Made by a program: the position numbers and the translations under genes
Shown here: one piece after another, positions 36,317 to 46,104 of the stretch
Layout: each line of letters opens with the position of its first letter
Numbering within the stretch: position 1 is the first letter of the stretch
Notes under the pieces: model-generated
The model's input: the letters and a program-made list of their open reading frames with translations, nothing else
Told to the model about the DNA's origin: nothing
Databases searched by the model: none
Assembly: GCA_009693235.1 (NCBI GenBank)
Contig: SHXR01000008.1
Span: 1-64,000, forward strand
Origin: Betaproteobacteria bacterium
GTDB lineage: Bacteria; Pseudomonadota; Gammaproteobacteria; Burkholderiales; SG8-39
Direction of reading: 5' to 3'
DNA length: 64,000 nt

Positions 36317-39259
36317 TCAGGTGATTGTTTCCATCATCTTACGGGCTTGCTGCTGTTGCGCGCCGTCGCCTTCTTTCATCACCTCGCCCAACAGTTCTTT
36401 CGCGCCGTCGCGGTCGCCCATCTCATGATAAGCCTTCGTAAGATCCAACTTGGTCGCCACTTCCTGCCAATGCGGATCCAGTTGCGATGACGTGCTGCTG
36501 GGAGCAGGCAAATCGCCGAGGTCCAGATTGATGCCACCCAAGTCCATGCTGGGCGCCACCGTTTTCGGCGAGCCAAGATCGAATTCCATGCCGTTTGACC
36601 GGCCAGGCGAACTCGTTCCGGACAGTTCGAGGTCCATATCGAATTCAGCCATCTTGTCGTTCTCGGTCGCACCTGAGTTGCTGTCGAAGTTCTTCGGCGT
36701 CGCAGGTAGATCGAATTCAATATCAAAGTCGGATTTCTTCTGCCCACCGGCCTCGCGATCAGGCTGCAATGCCCTGGTGGCGGTATCGCCCAAGCTCAAG
36801 TCGAACTCGAGATTCGATGATTTTTTTGACGTGGCCGGTTCATCGAGATTGATATCGGCACGGGGCGCAAACTGACTCGGCGAGTCGAGCGCGATATCGA
36901 GCCCGGCCGGCACGTTCGGCCCACCGGTTGCTTCAAGATCAAGCCCGGCCGGCAGTGCATAGGATTCCGACGCACGAGCGGTGGGCTCAGGCGTGTTGGC
37001 CGATCCAGCATCGCCATATCCGCCGTTGTCTAATCCCGTACCGCCTGCGCCGGCTCCGACCTGATACATGGTATTGGACGGGTCGAGCTGCGAACCAATG
37101 GCAGCCGCTTTTTCCCAATCCGGGCCTTCGCCGCCGGTCGCCGCATAGAGTTCACCGGCGGTAGTCTCGAATGCACGCAGATCCTTACGAGCCGCATAAA
37201 TTTCCATCAACTTGACCCGAACGGCGTGGCGATTCTGGTCTTTTTGCAGCGCTTCCTTCAGGATCTCTTCGGCCTGCGCATCGCGGCCATAGGCCATATA
37301 CACATCGGCCTCAGCCACCGGATCCACTTCTTCGGTATCGATGGCACCAATGCCACCCTGACTGAACTCAGCCTGCACCGATGACGGGCTTTGCATATCG
37401 GCGCTGGCGCTATCGGCCGCGCCGAATACCGAACTCGATTCAACGGAGTCCTGTCCAAAATTGTCTTCAACTTTCTTGGAACGTCGGCGACGCAACGCAA
37501 GCAGCAATCCGATCAACACCAAGCCCCCTGCGGCGCCACCTACGATCAACAGATTGTCGGTCACAAATTCGATTGCACCATCGACGATGCTTGTTTCGAC
37601 GGCAGGCTCGGGAGCGGGCGCCTGCTTTGGTGCCGCCGCAACAGGCGGTCGTGCGACCGATGTCTCGACTTTAGGTGCTTCCACCACCGGCGCCTCGACG
37701 CGCGGCGCCTCCACCTTGGGCACATCAACCTTCGGGGCCTCTACGCGCAGTGTCTCGATCTTCGGTGCTTCGACCTTCGGCGCCTCAACCTTGGGCGGCA
37801 CCGCGGACGTGGGCGCGGCACTGGTCGCTGGTGGGGCCTTGGTCGCAGCATCGGCGCCCTTGGCCTGACTTTGCAGGCGTGCGAGCTCCTGCGATTTCAG
37901 ATCAAGGAGCTTTTCGATGTCCTTAAGGCTCTTCTCCAGTTGCGTAACGCGCGCATGGGATTCCTGCAAGGCACGATCGCGCGCTACCGAGTCATCCTGC
38001 TTGGCCACCCGACCTGCGGCACTATCGGCTTTCGCTGCCGGATCGGCTTGGGCAAGTTGCAATCGATCAGGTGCACCACCTGACTGCGGAGCATCGGTAA
38101 CACGCGCGGTGATTTGACCACCACTAGTTTGGCCCGCTGTTTCTGGACGCGCCGGCGCCTGACCGGCCGCGGAGGCTAACTGAGCACGATAGGTGTTCCA
38201 CTCCCCGACATGCGCGACAACGACGTTGTTCGCATCCTGTGGGGAAATTCCGGCGACCGTTTCGCGATCCGGAATATTCAAGATGCGCCTAGACCGCAAG
38301 CGATTCATGTTTCGCTCGACAAAGGCGTCTTGATTGGCCCGATACAACGCAGTCAGCATTTGATTGAGCGTCACGCCCTGCGGCATGTTGTCAGTTGCAA
38401 TCTTGGAAAGTGTATCGCCCGTTACGACCTTGTAGCCATCGGCCGTGACCGTGCGGGTCGATGGTGCGGCTGGTGGCGGGGTCGCAGGGGTGCCATCCGT
38501 CGCTCCGGGCTGCGGCTCATTCATCTTTTCCTGCGTTTCGACTTCGGCGCGCCTTGCCTCAGTAATAGCCCGTAGCGCTTCTGCCGCACTCGCAATCGAC
38601 TCGACGGATACCGCCGGTTCCGCGGGCACCGGCTCGATCGATGCGGGCGCGCTCGGGGCGGCAGGTTCGATCGCAGCGCGCGGCGGCTCGGGTATGGAAG
38701 CGACCTCGGCAGCAGGGGCCGGCGACGATTGAGGCGCGGCTTGCGGTTCAACGCGCGGCGTTTCCGTGACTGCGGGCGGCTCGGCGACCGCTGGTGCCGC
38801 CGGGGCAGGTGCCGCACGCGTCTGTGGCGGAACGACCTGGGTCTGCGGCGTTGAACCCTTGAATTCTTGCGGATCGAGAAGGAACGTGTATTCGCGAATG
38901 AGCCTTCCGGTGGTCCAGCTCAATTCGACGAGCACATCGATAAACGGCTCGTTCAACGGACCGGTCGAACTCATGAGCACCACGTAACGATTGTTCGGAC
39001 GCTGCTCAACCGAAAATCGCAGGTTCTGCAACACCCCGGGGAATTCGATGTTCGCCTGACGGAATGCCTCGGTGCCGGCCAGCTTGGCGGTGAGGGAGTC
39101 TGCTTCGCCGCGCTCAAGCGAGACGATTTCAATTTCGGCCCTGAGCGGTTGCCCAAGACCGGAATGAACCGTCAATCGACCAAGCCCGGCGGCATGGGTC
39201 AGCAGCGGCATGCAAAGAAGCAAACCGGCGAGGAGCGTTCTAGTCAAGCGTTTTCCCAC
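36317..39259 (-). CDS. fimV: FimV-like pilus/polarity hub protein
   Basis: Large inner-membrane protein organising type IV pili and polar signalling. 980 aa. The start is GTG at 39259, with AAGGAG 6 nt upstream; an ATG at 39289 lacks a good site. A signal peptide ends THA-AG. The periplasmic FimV N-domain (GRLTVHSGLGQPLRAEIEI) is followed by Pro/Ala-rich sequence and a LysM module (YKVVTGDTLSKIATDNMPQG). A coiled-coil segment and VEAP-type repeats follow, then one membrane helix (LLIVGGAAGGLVLIGLLLAL). The acidic cytoplasmic region ends in the conserved FimV C-terminal TPR-like motif (LDLTKAYHEMGDRDGAKELL). This is the standard asd-fimV-truA position. Confidence 0.93.
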   Translation of the reverse strand: MGKRLTRTLLAGLLLCMPLLTHAAGLGRLTVHSGLGQPLRAEIEIVSLERGEADSLTAKLAGTEAFRQANIEFPGVLQNLRFSVEQRPNNRYVVLMSSTGPLNEPFIDVLVELSWTTGRLIREYTFLLDPQEFKGSTPQTQVVPPQTRAAPAPAAPAVAEPPAVTETPRVEPQAAPQSSPAPAAEVASIPEPPRAAIEPAAPSAPASIEPVPAEPAVSVESIASAAEALRAITEARRAEVETQEKMNEPQPGATDGTPATPPPAAPSTRTVTADGYKVVTGDTLSKIATDNMPQGVTLNQMLTALYRANQDAFVERNMNRLRSRRILNIPDRETVAGISPQDANNVVVAHVGEWNTYRAQLASAAGQAPARPETAGQTSGGQITARVTDAPQSGGAPDRLQLAQADPAAKADSAAGRVAKQDDSVARDRALQESHARVTQLEKSLKDIEKLLDLKSQELARLQSQAKGADAATKAPPATSAAPTSAVPPKVEAPKVEAPKIETLRVEAPKVDVPKVEAPRVEAPVVEAPKVETSVARPPVAAAPKQAPAPEPAVETSIVDGAIEFVTDNLLIVGGAAGGLVLIGLLLALRRRRSKKVEDNFGQDSVESSSVFGAADSASADMQSPSSVQAEFSQGGIGAIDTEEVDPVAEADVYMAYGRDAQAEEILKEALQKDQNRHAVRVKLMEIYAARKDLRAFETTAGELYAATGGEGPDWEKAAAIGSQLDPSNTMYQVGAGAGGTGLDNGGYGDAGSANTPEPTARASESYALPAGLDLEATGGPNVPAGLDIALDSPSQFAPRADINLDEPATSKKSSNLEFDLSLGDTATRALQPDREAGGQKKSDFDIEFDLPATPKNFDSNSGATENDKMAEFDMDLELSGTSSPGRSNGMEFDLGSPKTVAPSMDLGGINLDLGDLPAPSSTSSQLDPHWQEVATKLDLTKAYHEMGDRDGAKELLGEVMKEGDGAQQQQARKMMETIT
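37661..37798 (-). repeat. fimV: degenerate VEAPK-coding repeats inside fimV
   Basis: About eight to nine imperfect units encoding V-E-A-P-K/R-like pentapeptides, just before the membrane helix. The DNA units of about 15-18 bases are similar but not identical, so copy number could vary by slippage. A rigid periplasmic spacer is the likely product. Confidence 0.75.
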
Positions 39260-39432
39260 GTAATGCTCCTTCGAGCTTAAGGGGGTCATACAAGATCAAT
39301 TTAACATCAGACGCTTACAGAGGCAATCCAAATAATACAGTAATGTCTTGATTGATAAGGAATTTTTATTTACTCCGACGGTTTCTAAGCCACCTGCGAC
39401 CGGTCCACCGCATCCCTCTTCATCGACATGCG

Positions 39433-40584
39433 CTACGCCCCTACTGTTACCTTGCGAACTTCTCCACCGAGCCCACTACCATCACCGACCAATAGGCGAA
39501 GCATCCGCCTCAGCGGCTCTGCTGCGCCCCACAACAACTGATCACCCACGGTGAATGCCGAGAGATAGTCCGGACCCATCGCAAGCTTTCGCAAACGACC
39601 GATCGGCACTTCGAGCTTCCCGGTGACTGCCGCCGGAGTCAGTGCCGCGATCGACTCGTCCCGACGGTTCGGGATTACTTTCGTCCATGGGTTGCCGGCA
39701 GCAAGCATTGCTTCAATGTCATCCAACGGAACGTCTTTCTTCAACTTGATCGTAAGCGCCTGGCTGTGGCACCGCATTGCCCCGACCCTGACGCACAGGC
39801 CATCGATCGGAATCGGCGTTGCCATGGTGCCAAGAATCTTGTTCCCCTCAGCGCCAGCCTTCCATTCTTCGCGGCTTTGACCGTTGCCAAGATCCTTGTC
39901 GATCCAAGGAATGAGGCTGCCAGCCAAGGCAACGCCGAAATGTTCCTTGGGAAGGGTGTCCGAGCGTAGGGAATTGGTCACACGACTGTCAATTTCTAGA
40001 ATTGCTGATGCCGGGTCATCAAGCTGCGAACTCACTGCCTGATGCGCGGCCCCCATCTGCGCGATCAGCTCGCGCATGTTCTGTGCACCGGCACCGGATG
40101 CCGCCTGATACGTCATGGCGGTCACCCACTCGATGAGCCCCGCTTTGAACAAGCCGTGCAGACCCATCAACATCAGGCTCACCGTGCAATTGCCGCCGAT
40201 GAAATCGCGGCGTCCACCGGCGAGCCCCGCCTTGATCACCTCCAAGTTGACCGGATCGAGAATGATCACGGCATCTGATTTCATCCGCAGGGCAGAGGCC
40301 GCATCGATCCAATACCCTTTCCAATCCGCGTTGCGCAAACGCGGATGAATCTCATTGGTGTAATCACCCCCTTGACAGGTGATCACCACATCGCACGTTT
40401 TCAACGCATCGACATCATTGGCATCGAGAAGTAGCGCGCCGTTTTTCCCCGGCCCCCTGCCACCGACATTCGATGTGGTGAAGAAGACCGGATCGATGCA
40501 ATCGAAATCGCGTTCTTCCTGCATACGTTGCATGAGGACCGAGCCCACCATGCCGCGCCAACCAACCATGCCCACTTTCAACAT
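39433..40584 (-). CDS. asd: aspartate-semialdehyde dehydrogenase
   Basis: NADPH-dependent reduction of aspartyl phosphate, feeding lysine, threonine, methionine and diaminopimelate. 383 aa. [18 protein letters not shown] binds [17 protein letters not shown] carries the catalytic cysteine, and [15 protein letters not shown] follows. The start at 40584 ([11 protein letters not shown]) is chosen over 40623. The C-terminal tail after RRMLRLL is some 12 residues longer than in E. coli Asd. It follows leuB by 25 bases. Confidence 0.96.
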   Translation of the reverse strand: MLKVGMVGWRGMVGSVLMQRMQEERDFDCIDPVFFTTSNVGGRGPGKNGALLLDANDVDALKTCDVVITCQGGDYTNEIHPRLRNADWKGYWIDAASALRMKSDAVIILDPVNLEVIKAGLAGGRRDFIGGNCTVSLMLMGLHGLFKAGLIEWVTAMTYQAASGAGAQNMRELIAQMGAAHQAVSSQLDDPASAILEIDSRVTNSLRSDTLPKEHFGVALAGSLIPWIDKDLGNGQSREEWKAGAEGNKILGTMATPIPIDGLCVRVGAMRCHSQALTIKLKKDVPLDDIEAMLAAGNPWTKVIPNRRDESIAALTPAAVTGKLEVPIGRLRKLAMGPDYLSAFTVGDQLLWGAAEPLRRMLRLLVGDGSGLGGEVRKVTVGA

Positions 40585-40609
40585 CGCTTGCGTCCTTTGC
40601 AACGATTCC

Positions 40610-41674
40610 CTATAAGGCGGCAATCACCGCATCACCCATTCCGGTGGTGCCGACGCGCTGCATGCCGGATTCAAAGATATCCGCAGTGCGATAGCCTTGC
40701 GCAAGGACCTTCTTCACTGCATTGTCGATCCGGTCGGCCGCGGCGTCCAGATTAAACGTATAGCGCAGCATCATACTGACCGACATGATCGTCGCCAACG
40801 GATTGGCGACCCCTTTTCCGGCAATATCAGGCGCCGAGCCGTGAATCGGCTCGAACAGACCCTTGTTGTTGGCATCGAGCGATGCGGACGGCAGCATGCC
40901 GATCGATCCGGTCAGCATCGATGCTTCATCCGACAGGATATCGCCGAACATGTTGCCGGTGACGATGACGTCGAACTGCTTGGGATTGCGGAGCAACTGC
41001 ATCGCTGCATTGTCGATGTACATGTGCGTCAACGTGACGGCAGGGAATTCCTTCGCAACTTCGATGGCGACCTCACGCCAGAGCTCGCTGGTTTCCAGCA
41101 CGTTCATCTTATCGACCGAACAGAGTCTCTTCACACGCTTCATGGCGATGACAAAGCCCGCCCGCACGATGCGCCGGACTTCGGACTCGCTGTAGCGCAT
41201 CGTGTTGAAGCCTTCGCGCTCGCCATTGGGCAATATGCGAATGCCACGCGGCTCACCGAAATAGATGTCGCCGGTGAGTTCGCGCAGAATCATGACGTCA
41301 AGGCCCGCGACAAACTCGGCGCGCAAGCTGGAGGCGCCCGCCAGTTCCGGAAACACCATCGCCGGCCGCAGGTTCGCGAACAACGCGAGTTCCTTGCGCA
41401 GTCTGAGGATGGCTTGTTCCGGCCGCTTGGCGCGGGGCAGCGTGTCGTATTTCCAGTCGCCGACCGACCCGAACAGGATCGCATCGGCCGCTTTGGCGAG
41501 CTTCAAGGTCGCATCGGGGAGCGGATCGCCAGCCGCCTCATAGCCCGCTCCACCCACCGGTGCGTACTCGAGTTCGAACTTCAGGCCGTCCTTCTCAAGC
41601 GCCTTCAACACTCTGACGCCCTGGGCAATGATCTCAGGGCCGATGCCATCACCCGGCAATACCGCGATTTTCAT
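40610..41674 (-). CDS. leuB: 3-isopropylmalate dehydrogenase
   Basis: Oxidative decarboxylation in leucine synthesis. 354 aa. [44 protein letters not shown] and [15 protein letters not shown] followed by [18 protein letters not shown] mark the isopropylmalate dehydrogenase family. The start at 41674 overlaps leuD by 4 bases (ATGA). The operon is leuC-leuD-leuB-asd. Confidence 0.97.
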   Translation of the reverse strand: MKIAVLPGDGIGPEIIAQGVRVLKALEKDGLKFELEYAPVGGAGYEAAGDPLPDATLKLAKAADAILFGSVGDWKYDTLPRAKRPEQAILRLRKELALFANLRPAMVFPELAGASSLRAEFVAGLDVMILRELTGDIYFGEPRGIRILPNGEREGFNTMRYSESEVRRIVRAGFVIAMKRVKRLCSVDKMNVLETSELWREVAIEVAKEFPAVTLTHMYIDNAAMQLLRNPKQFDVIVTGNMFGDILSDEASMLTGSIGMLPSASLDANNKGLFEPIHGSAPDIAGKGVANPLATIMSVSMMLRYTFNLDAAADRIDNAVKKVLAQGYRTADIFESGMQRVGTTGMGDAVIAAL

Positions 41675-42321
41675 GATGCGTGATTCCCAAACAGCCACGG
41701 TTGCTCGAGTTTTCGCTTGATCTCAAACGCGGTGATCTTCTCGGCATGCCGGAGCGTAAGACCGATGTCATCCAAGCCATTCACCATGCAGTACTTGCGG
41801 AACGGATCGATCTCGAAGTTGAAAGCCTTGCCATCCGGGAGATTGACCGTCTGCTGCGGCAGGTCGATCGTGAGCCGGTAGCCTGGGAACGCCGCGCATG
41901 CGTGAAAAATATGATCAAGTTGCAGGTCGCTCAAGACGATCGGCAAAAATCCGGTCTTGAATGAATTCGTAAAGAAGATGTCGCCAAACGATGGGGCGAT
42001 CACGGCCCGGAACCCATAGTCGGCCAACGCCCAGGGCGCGTGTTCACGGCTCGAACCGCAGCCGAAGTTCTTACGGGCGATCAGGATCGATGCGCCCTTG
42101 TAACGCGGCTGATTCAGCACAAAGTCGCGATTGAGCGGCCGCCCGGCATTCTCTTTATCGGGCTCGCCGACATCGAGATACCGCCACGCGTCGAACAGGT
42201 TCGGACCGAACCCGGTGCGCTTGATTGATTTCAGGAACTGCTTGGGGATGATGGCATCGGTATCGACGTTGGCCCGATCCATCGGGCAGACAACCCCGGT
42301 GTGTACAGTAAATTTTTCCAT
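41671..42321 (-). CDS. leuD: 3-isopropylmalate dehydratase small subunit
   Basis: Small subunit of isopropylmalate isomerase, 216 aa, the normal length. [40 protein letters not shown] and [20 protein letters not shown] are family signatures. It pairs with LeuC, encoded 44 bases upstream, and overlaps leuB. Confidence 0.97.
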   Translation of the reverse strand: MEKFTVHTGVVCPMDRANVDTDAIIPKQFLKSIKRTGFGPNLFDAWRYLDVGEPDKENAGRPLNRDFVLNQPRYKGASILIARKNFGCGSSREHAPWALADYGFRAVIAPSFGDIFFTNSFKTGFLPIVLSDLQLDHIFHACAAFPGYRLTIDLPQQTVNLPDGKAFNFEIDPFRKYCMVNGLDDIGLTLRHAEKITAFEIKRKLEQPWLFGNHAS

Positions 42322-42365
42322 GGCGATGGCTCTCGAAATGATTTGATAGGGGCGCTAGCGTGCGT

Positions 42366-43769
42366 TCAACGCCAGGTCCGGACGTCGACGAAATGCCCGG
42401 CAATCGCAGCGGCCGCGGCCATCGCCGGGCTCACCAGGTGTGTACGGCTGCCGGCGCCCTGACGCCCTTCAAAATTACGATTGGACGTGGAGGCCGAGCG
42501 CTCGCCGGCGGCGAGTTTGTCGTCATTCATGCCAAGACACATCGAGCAACCCGGCTCCCGCCATTCAAAGCCAGCATCCCGAAAAATCCGATCGAGGCCT
42601 TCGCGTTCCGCTTCGCGCTTCACCAGCCCCGATCCGGGGACCACCAGCGCGAGCCGGATGTTCGACGCGATGCGCTTGCCCTGCACATACGCGGCGGCAG
42701 CGCGCAGATCTTCAATCCTGGAATTCGTGCAGGACCCGATAAACACTTTGTCCACGCGGATGTTCTGGATCGGCGCGTTGGGCTCGAGGCCCATGTACTT
42801 GAGCGCCCGTTCCATCCCTTCGCGCCGCGAGGCATCTTTTTCCTTCTCGGGGTCTGGTACGCGACCGTCGACCGCCACCACCATCTCGGGCGATGTACCC
42901 CATGTCACCTGTGGCTTGACGGTCCGCGCATCGATTTCCACCACGCGATCGAATTTCGAGCCAGGATCGCTCTTCAAGGTGCGCCAATAGTTGACGGCGT
43001 GATCCCACATCGGCCCTTGCGGTGCGAATGGCCGGCCGCGAACGTAATTGATCGTGGTGTCATCGGCTGCAATCATGCCGGCGCGTGCGCCCGCTTCGAT
43101 CGACATATTGCAAAGGGTCATGCGCGCTTCCATCGACAGTGCGCGCACCGTGCTACCCGCGTATTCGATCGCATAGCCGGTACCGCCGGCGGTGCCGATC
43201 TGACCAATGAACGCAAGGCTCAAGTCTTTGCTTGATACGCCGCGCGGCAACGGTCCTTCAATATTGACCAGCATGTTGCGGGCTTTACGCGCGATCAGCG
43301 TTTGCGTGGCGAGCACATGCTCGACTTCCGAGGTGCCGATGCCGAATGCAAGACAGGCCAATGCACCATGGGTACTGGTATGCGAATCACCGCAGACGAG
43401 GGTCATACCAGGCAGCGTGGCGCCTTGCTCCGGCCCGATCACATGAACGATGCCTTGACGCGGATCGTTCATCTTGAATTCGTTAATGCCGTGCTCGGCA
43501 CAGTTTTTGTCGAGGGTATCGACCTGCAATCGCGACACCGGATCCTCAATGCCTTGCGACCGATCGGTGGTGGGAACGTTGTGGTCGGCGACCGCCAAAT
43601 TGGCGTTGATGCGCCACACTTTGCGCCCGGCCAGTTTCAGGCCATCGAATGCCTGGGGACTGGTGACCTCATGCACGAGATGCCGATCGATATAGAGAAG
43701 CGTAGTGCCGTCTTCTTCGGAATGGACGGCATGGCTGTCCCAGAGTTTGTCGTACAGGGTCGTTTGCAT
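42366..43769 (-). CDS. leuC: 3-isopropylmalate dehydratase large subunit
   Basis: Aconitase-family iron-sulfur subunit, 467 aa. The cluster cysteines are visible in [13 protein letters not shown] and [31 protein letters not shown] is the usual substrate region. The start at 43769 ([13 protein letters not shown]) fits the family; the ATG two codons upstream is an equally possible start. First gene of the leuCDB-asd run, with a candidate minus-10 about 135 bases upstream. Confidence 0.97.
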   Translation of the reverse strand: MQTTLYDKLWDSHAVHSEEDGTTLLYIDRHLVHEVTSPQAFDGLKLAGRKVWRINANLAVADHNVPTTDRSQGIEDPVSRLQVDTLDKNCAEHGINEFKMNDPRQGIVHVIGPEQGATLPGMTLVCGDSHTSTHGALACLAFGIGTSEVEHVLATQTLIARKARNMLVNIEGPLPRGVSSKDLSLAFIGQIGTAGGTGYAIEYAGSTVRALSMEARMTLCNMSIEAGARAGMIAADDTTINYVRGRPFAPQGPMWDHAVNYWRTLKSDPGSKFDRVVEIDARTVKPQVTWGTSPEMVVAVDGRVPDPEKEKDASRREGMERALKYMGLEPNAPIQNIRVDKVFIGSCTNSRIEDLRAAAAYVQGKRIASNIRLALVVPGSGLVKREAEREGLDRIFRDAGFEWREPGCSMCLGMNDDKLAAGERSASTSNRNFEGRQGAGSRTHLVSPAMAAAAAIAGHFVDVRTWR

Positions 43770-43901
43770 AAGCATGTCGGATGGCCTAGCGTGTGATGCA
43801 TGAATGGAAAGTCGGACGGCAAGGATGTGCCCGCCCGCCCCGCCGATCGCTCGATGCATTCGCAACAATGCCGTCGAAGCGCGCAGTCGAAGTGGCCACT
43901 T

Positions 43902-43907
43902 ATTATA
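43902..43907 (-). promoter_or_regulatory. leuC: candidate sigma-70 minus-10 for leuC
   Basis: A perfect TATAAT on the minus strand in the gap between leuC and the M48 gene. The minus-35 is weak. It would give an mRNA leader of about 130 nt before leuC. Confidence 0.4.
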
Positions 43908-43971
43908 GCTGACTGCCCCTGATCACCGACCCCGCTGCGACGTTCGTCCACCGTCTTGCGGCTAGGACTCA

Positions 43972-44796
43972 CTATCGAGGATGGCTCCCCCTCGCCTGCT
44001 CGTAGAGCGCCATCACCTTCACCGAATAAGCCTCGAGATCGCGAATGCGCGTTTCGGCGGCCGGATGGGTGGACAACCACACCGGCCCCCCCGCTCCACC
44101 AGCCTTGGCCATCTTTTGCCAGAGCTGCACCGCGGCACGCGAATGGAAACCCGCGCGCGCCGCAAGCTCAACGCCGATGCGGTCGGATTCCGTTTCCTGC
44201 TCGCGCGAGTTGCGCGATCCGATCGTCGCGGTGAGTACCTTGTCGGCGAGCGTTTGCCCGACATCGCCAACGCCTAACAGTCCGCCAATAATCCGCACCG
44301 CAATCGCCTGATTGACCGCCGATGAGGCGCGCTCGCGGCCATGCTCACGCAGTGCATGCGCGATTTCATGGCCCATGATCGCGGCAATCTCGTCATCGGT
44401 CAGTTGGAGTTTCTCGATGATGCCGGAATATAAAGCGATCTTGCCGCCCGGCATACACCACGCATTGATCTGATCAGAGGTCAACACATGGACTTCCCAT
44501 TTCCATGACGGCGCATCGGTCCGAAACGCGTTGGTGACCTGGATGATGCGCGCGGCGATGCGCTGGACACGCTGCGTTTGCGCCGGATCGCGATCGAGCG
44601 TCCCCTTGGCGCGTGCTTCGGCGATGATTTTTTGATAGGCCTGACCAGCGCCCTGGTCCATTTGTTCGGCCGACAGCAAAATTGAAAACGACTGTTGCCG
44701 CTCGATGCCAACGACCCCACCTTGCGTCGTTTGCACCGATGCACAGCCGCCGCCCGCCAGAGCAAGGCAGAGTAATGCCATAACACGAAGCTTCAT
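43972..44796 (-). CDS. M48-family metalloprotease lipoprotein
   Basis: A zinc protease of 274 aa, LoiP/YggG-like. The N-terminal lipobox LALAGGGC (Cys18) predicts attachment to the outer membrane. The active site is HEIAH near residue 150, in IMGHEIAHALREHGRE, and the third ligand lies in QETESDRIGVELAARAG. It probably removes misfolded envelope proteins. It is downstream of an MFS gene on the same strand, with no obvious operon link to leuC. Confidence 0.92.
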   Translation of the reverse strand: MKLRVMALLCLALAGGGCASVQTTQGGVVGIERQQSFSILLSAEQMDQGAGQAYQKIIAEARAKGTLDRDPAQTQRVQRIAARIIQVTNAFRTDAPSWKWEVHVLTSDQINAWCMPGGKIALYSGIIEKLQLTDDEIAAIMGHEIAHALREHGRERASSAVNQAIAVRIIGGLLGVGDVGQTLADKVLTATIGSRNSREQETESDRIGVELAARAGFHSRAAVQLWQKMAKAGGAGGPVWLSTHPAAETRIRDLEAYSVKVMALYEQARGSHPR

Positions 44797-44851
44797 TGCT
44801 GCGCCTCCTTGTCGTTTCGCGCGGTGAGCGCCACCCCGCCGATCAGTCCGA

Positions 44852-46000
44852 TTAATGCAGCATTTTCCGATGCCGGATCAATGGAATCAACCCAATCGAT
44901 GCAACCACGGAAGTAATCGAGAACATCAGCGCCGGCCCGACCGCCACCCAGAGCCAACCACTCGCCGCCGAGCCGATCATGCCGCCCGCGCCAAATGAAA
45001 GGCTCGCGTAGAGCGCCTGTCCGCGTGCCCGGCCGGCTTCACCAAACCATCGGTTGACCAGGGCGATCGAGCATACGTGGTAAGCACCAAACGTCGCGCC
45101 GTGGAGCAATTGACTGATTAATTGGGCCGCCACGACTTCGGGGAACCAGCCCACCAGGACAAAGCGAACCACGGCACATACGAACGTGGCGATCAGCACC
45201 GGTCCGAGCGTGCCCGCATGAAGCCATCGCGGCATCATCCAAAACACGACAATTTCCGCGACCACGCCAAGCGACCAGAGCCATCCGATTGATGACTTTC
45301 CGTAACCGTTGTCGGCCAGGTGGATCGTGTAGAAGGCGTACAGCGGACCATGTGCCATGCTCATCAGAAAGCATGCAGTGAAGAGTGCCATAACGGCCGG
45401 GCGGCGCAGTACACCGCGCACGCTTTCTCCTTTGGCGTGAGTGGGCACCACCATCGCCGGTAATGTCCAGGACACCAGCACCGCGGCAATGAGCATCACC
45501 AAAACACTCCACAGCATCGCACTGGGCGGCGCGTGATCCAGTTGATAGCCAACGCCAAGCACTGCCGCAATGAAGCCGACCGATCCCCATAGGCGAATCG
45601 ATCCGTACTTGGCAACCGCATCGCGCAGCGCGGCAAACGTGATCGTTTCCGCCAGAGGATTGACGCCACCAGCGCAAAATGATTGCAGCGTCAACACCAG
45701 TGCCAGCCCGACGAAACTCGTCGTATAGAACAGCCCGGTGAAAAAGAGTGTCGACAGAATCAGCGCGATCCGCAACAGCGGGAGGCGCGCACCGCTCTGA
45801 TCGGCAAGCCACGCCCAAAACGGCGGCGCGAACACGCGGATCGTCTGGCTGATTGCGAGCAAGATGCCGATGGCCTGCGCCGATTGTCCGATCGATTGAA
45901 AGTAGAGCGTGATGTAGGGGCTATAGCCACCGACATAGGCGAAATAGGCAAAATAGATCGCCGCGAGACGGACTTGTGGGATGCTGTTGGACACGAACAT
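44852..46000 (-). CDS. MFS transporter of the HcaT/LacY-like group
   Basis: A permease of 382 aa with about 12 hydrophobic helices. The opening LAAIYFAYFAYVGGYSPYITLYFQSIGQSAQAIG and the loop RVFAPPFWAWLADQSG resemble the MFS_1-like/HcaT (phenylpropionate) and nucleoside:H+ symporter-like families. The start at 46000 (MFVSNSIPQVRL) is taken over 46057. The substrate cannot be predicted. It is divergent from the broken spermidine-synthase-like gene. Confidence 0.85.
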   Translation of the reverse strand: MFVSNSIPQVRLAAIYFAYFAYVGGYSPYITLYFQSIGQSAQAIGILLAISQTIRVFAPPFWAWLADQSGARLPLLRIALILSTLFFTGLFYTTSFVGLALVLTLQSFCAGGVNPLAETITFAALRDAVAKYGSIRLWGSVGFIAAVLGVGYQLDHAPPSAMLWSVLVMLIAAVLVSWTLPAMVVPTHAKGESVRGVLRRPAVMALFTACFLMSMAHGPLYAFYTIHLADNGYGKSSIGWLWSLGVVAEIVVFWMMPRWLHAGTLGPVLIATFVCAVVRFVLVGWFPEVVAAQLISQLLHGATFGAYHVCSIALVNRWFGEAGRARGQALYASLSFGAGGMIGSAASGWLWVAVGPALMFSITSVVASIGLIPLIRHRKMLH

Positions 46001-46104
46001 TTTGCATTGTGCTCGACCATCCCGGGATCGGGATCGGCTACGGTCATGTGCCGGCACCGCAATTCAAACTACCCCACCTGCCAGGACTTGGCAAACGGAG
46101 CGTA

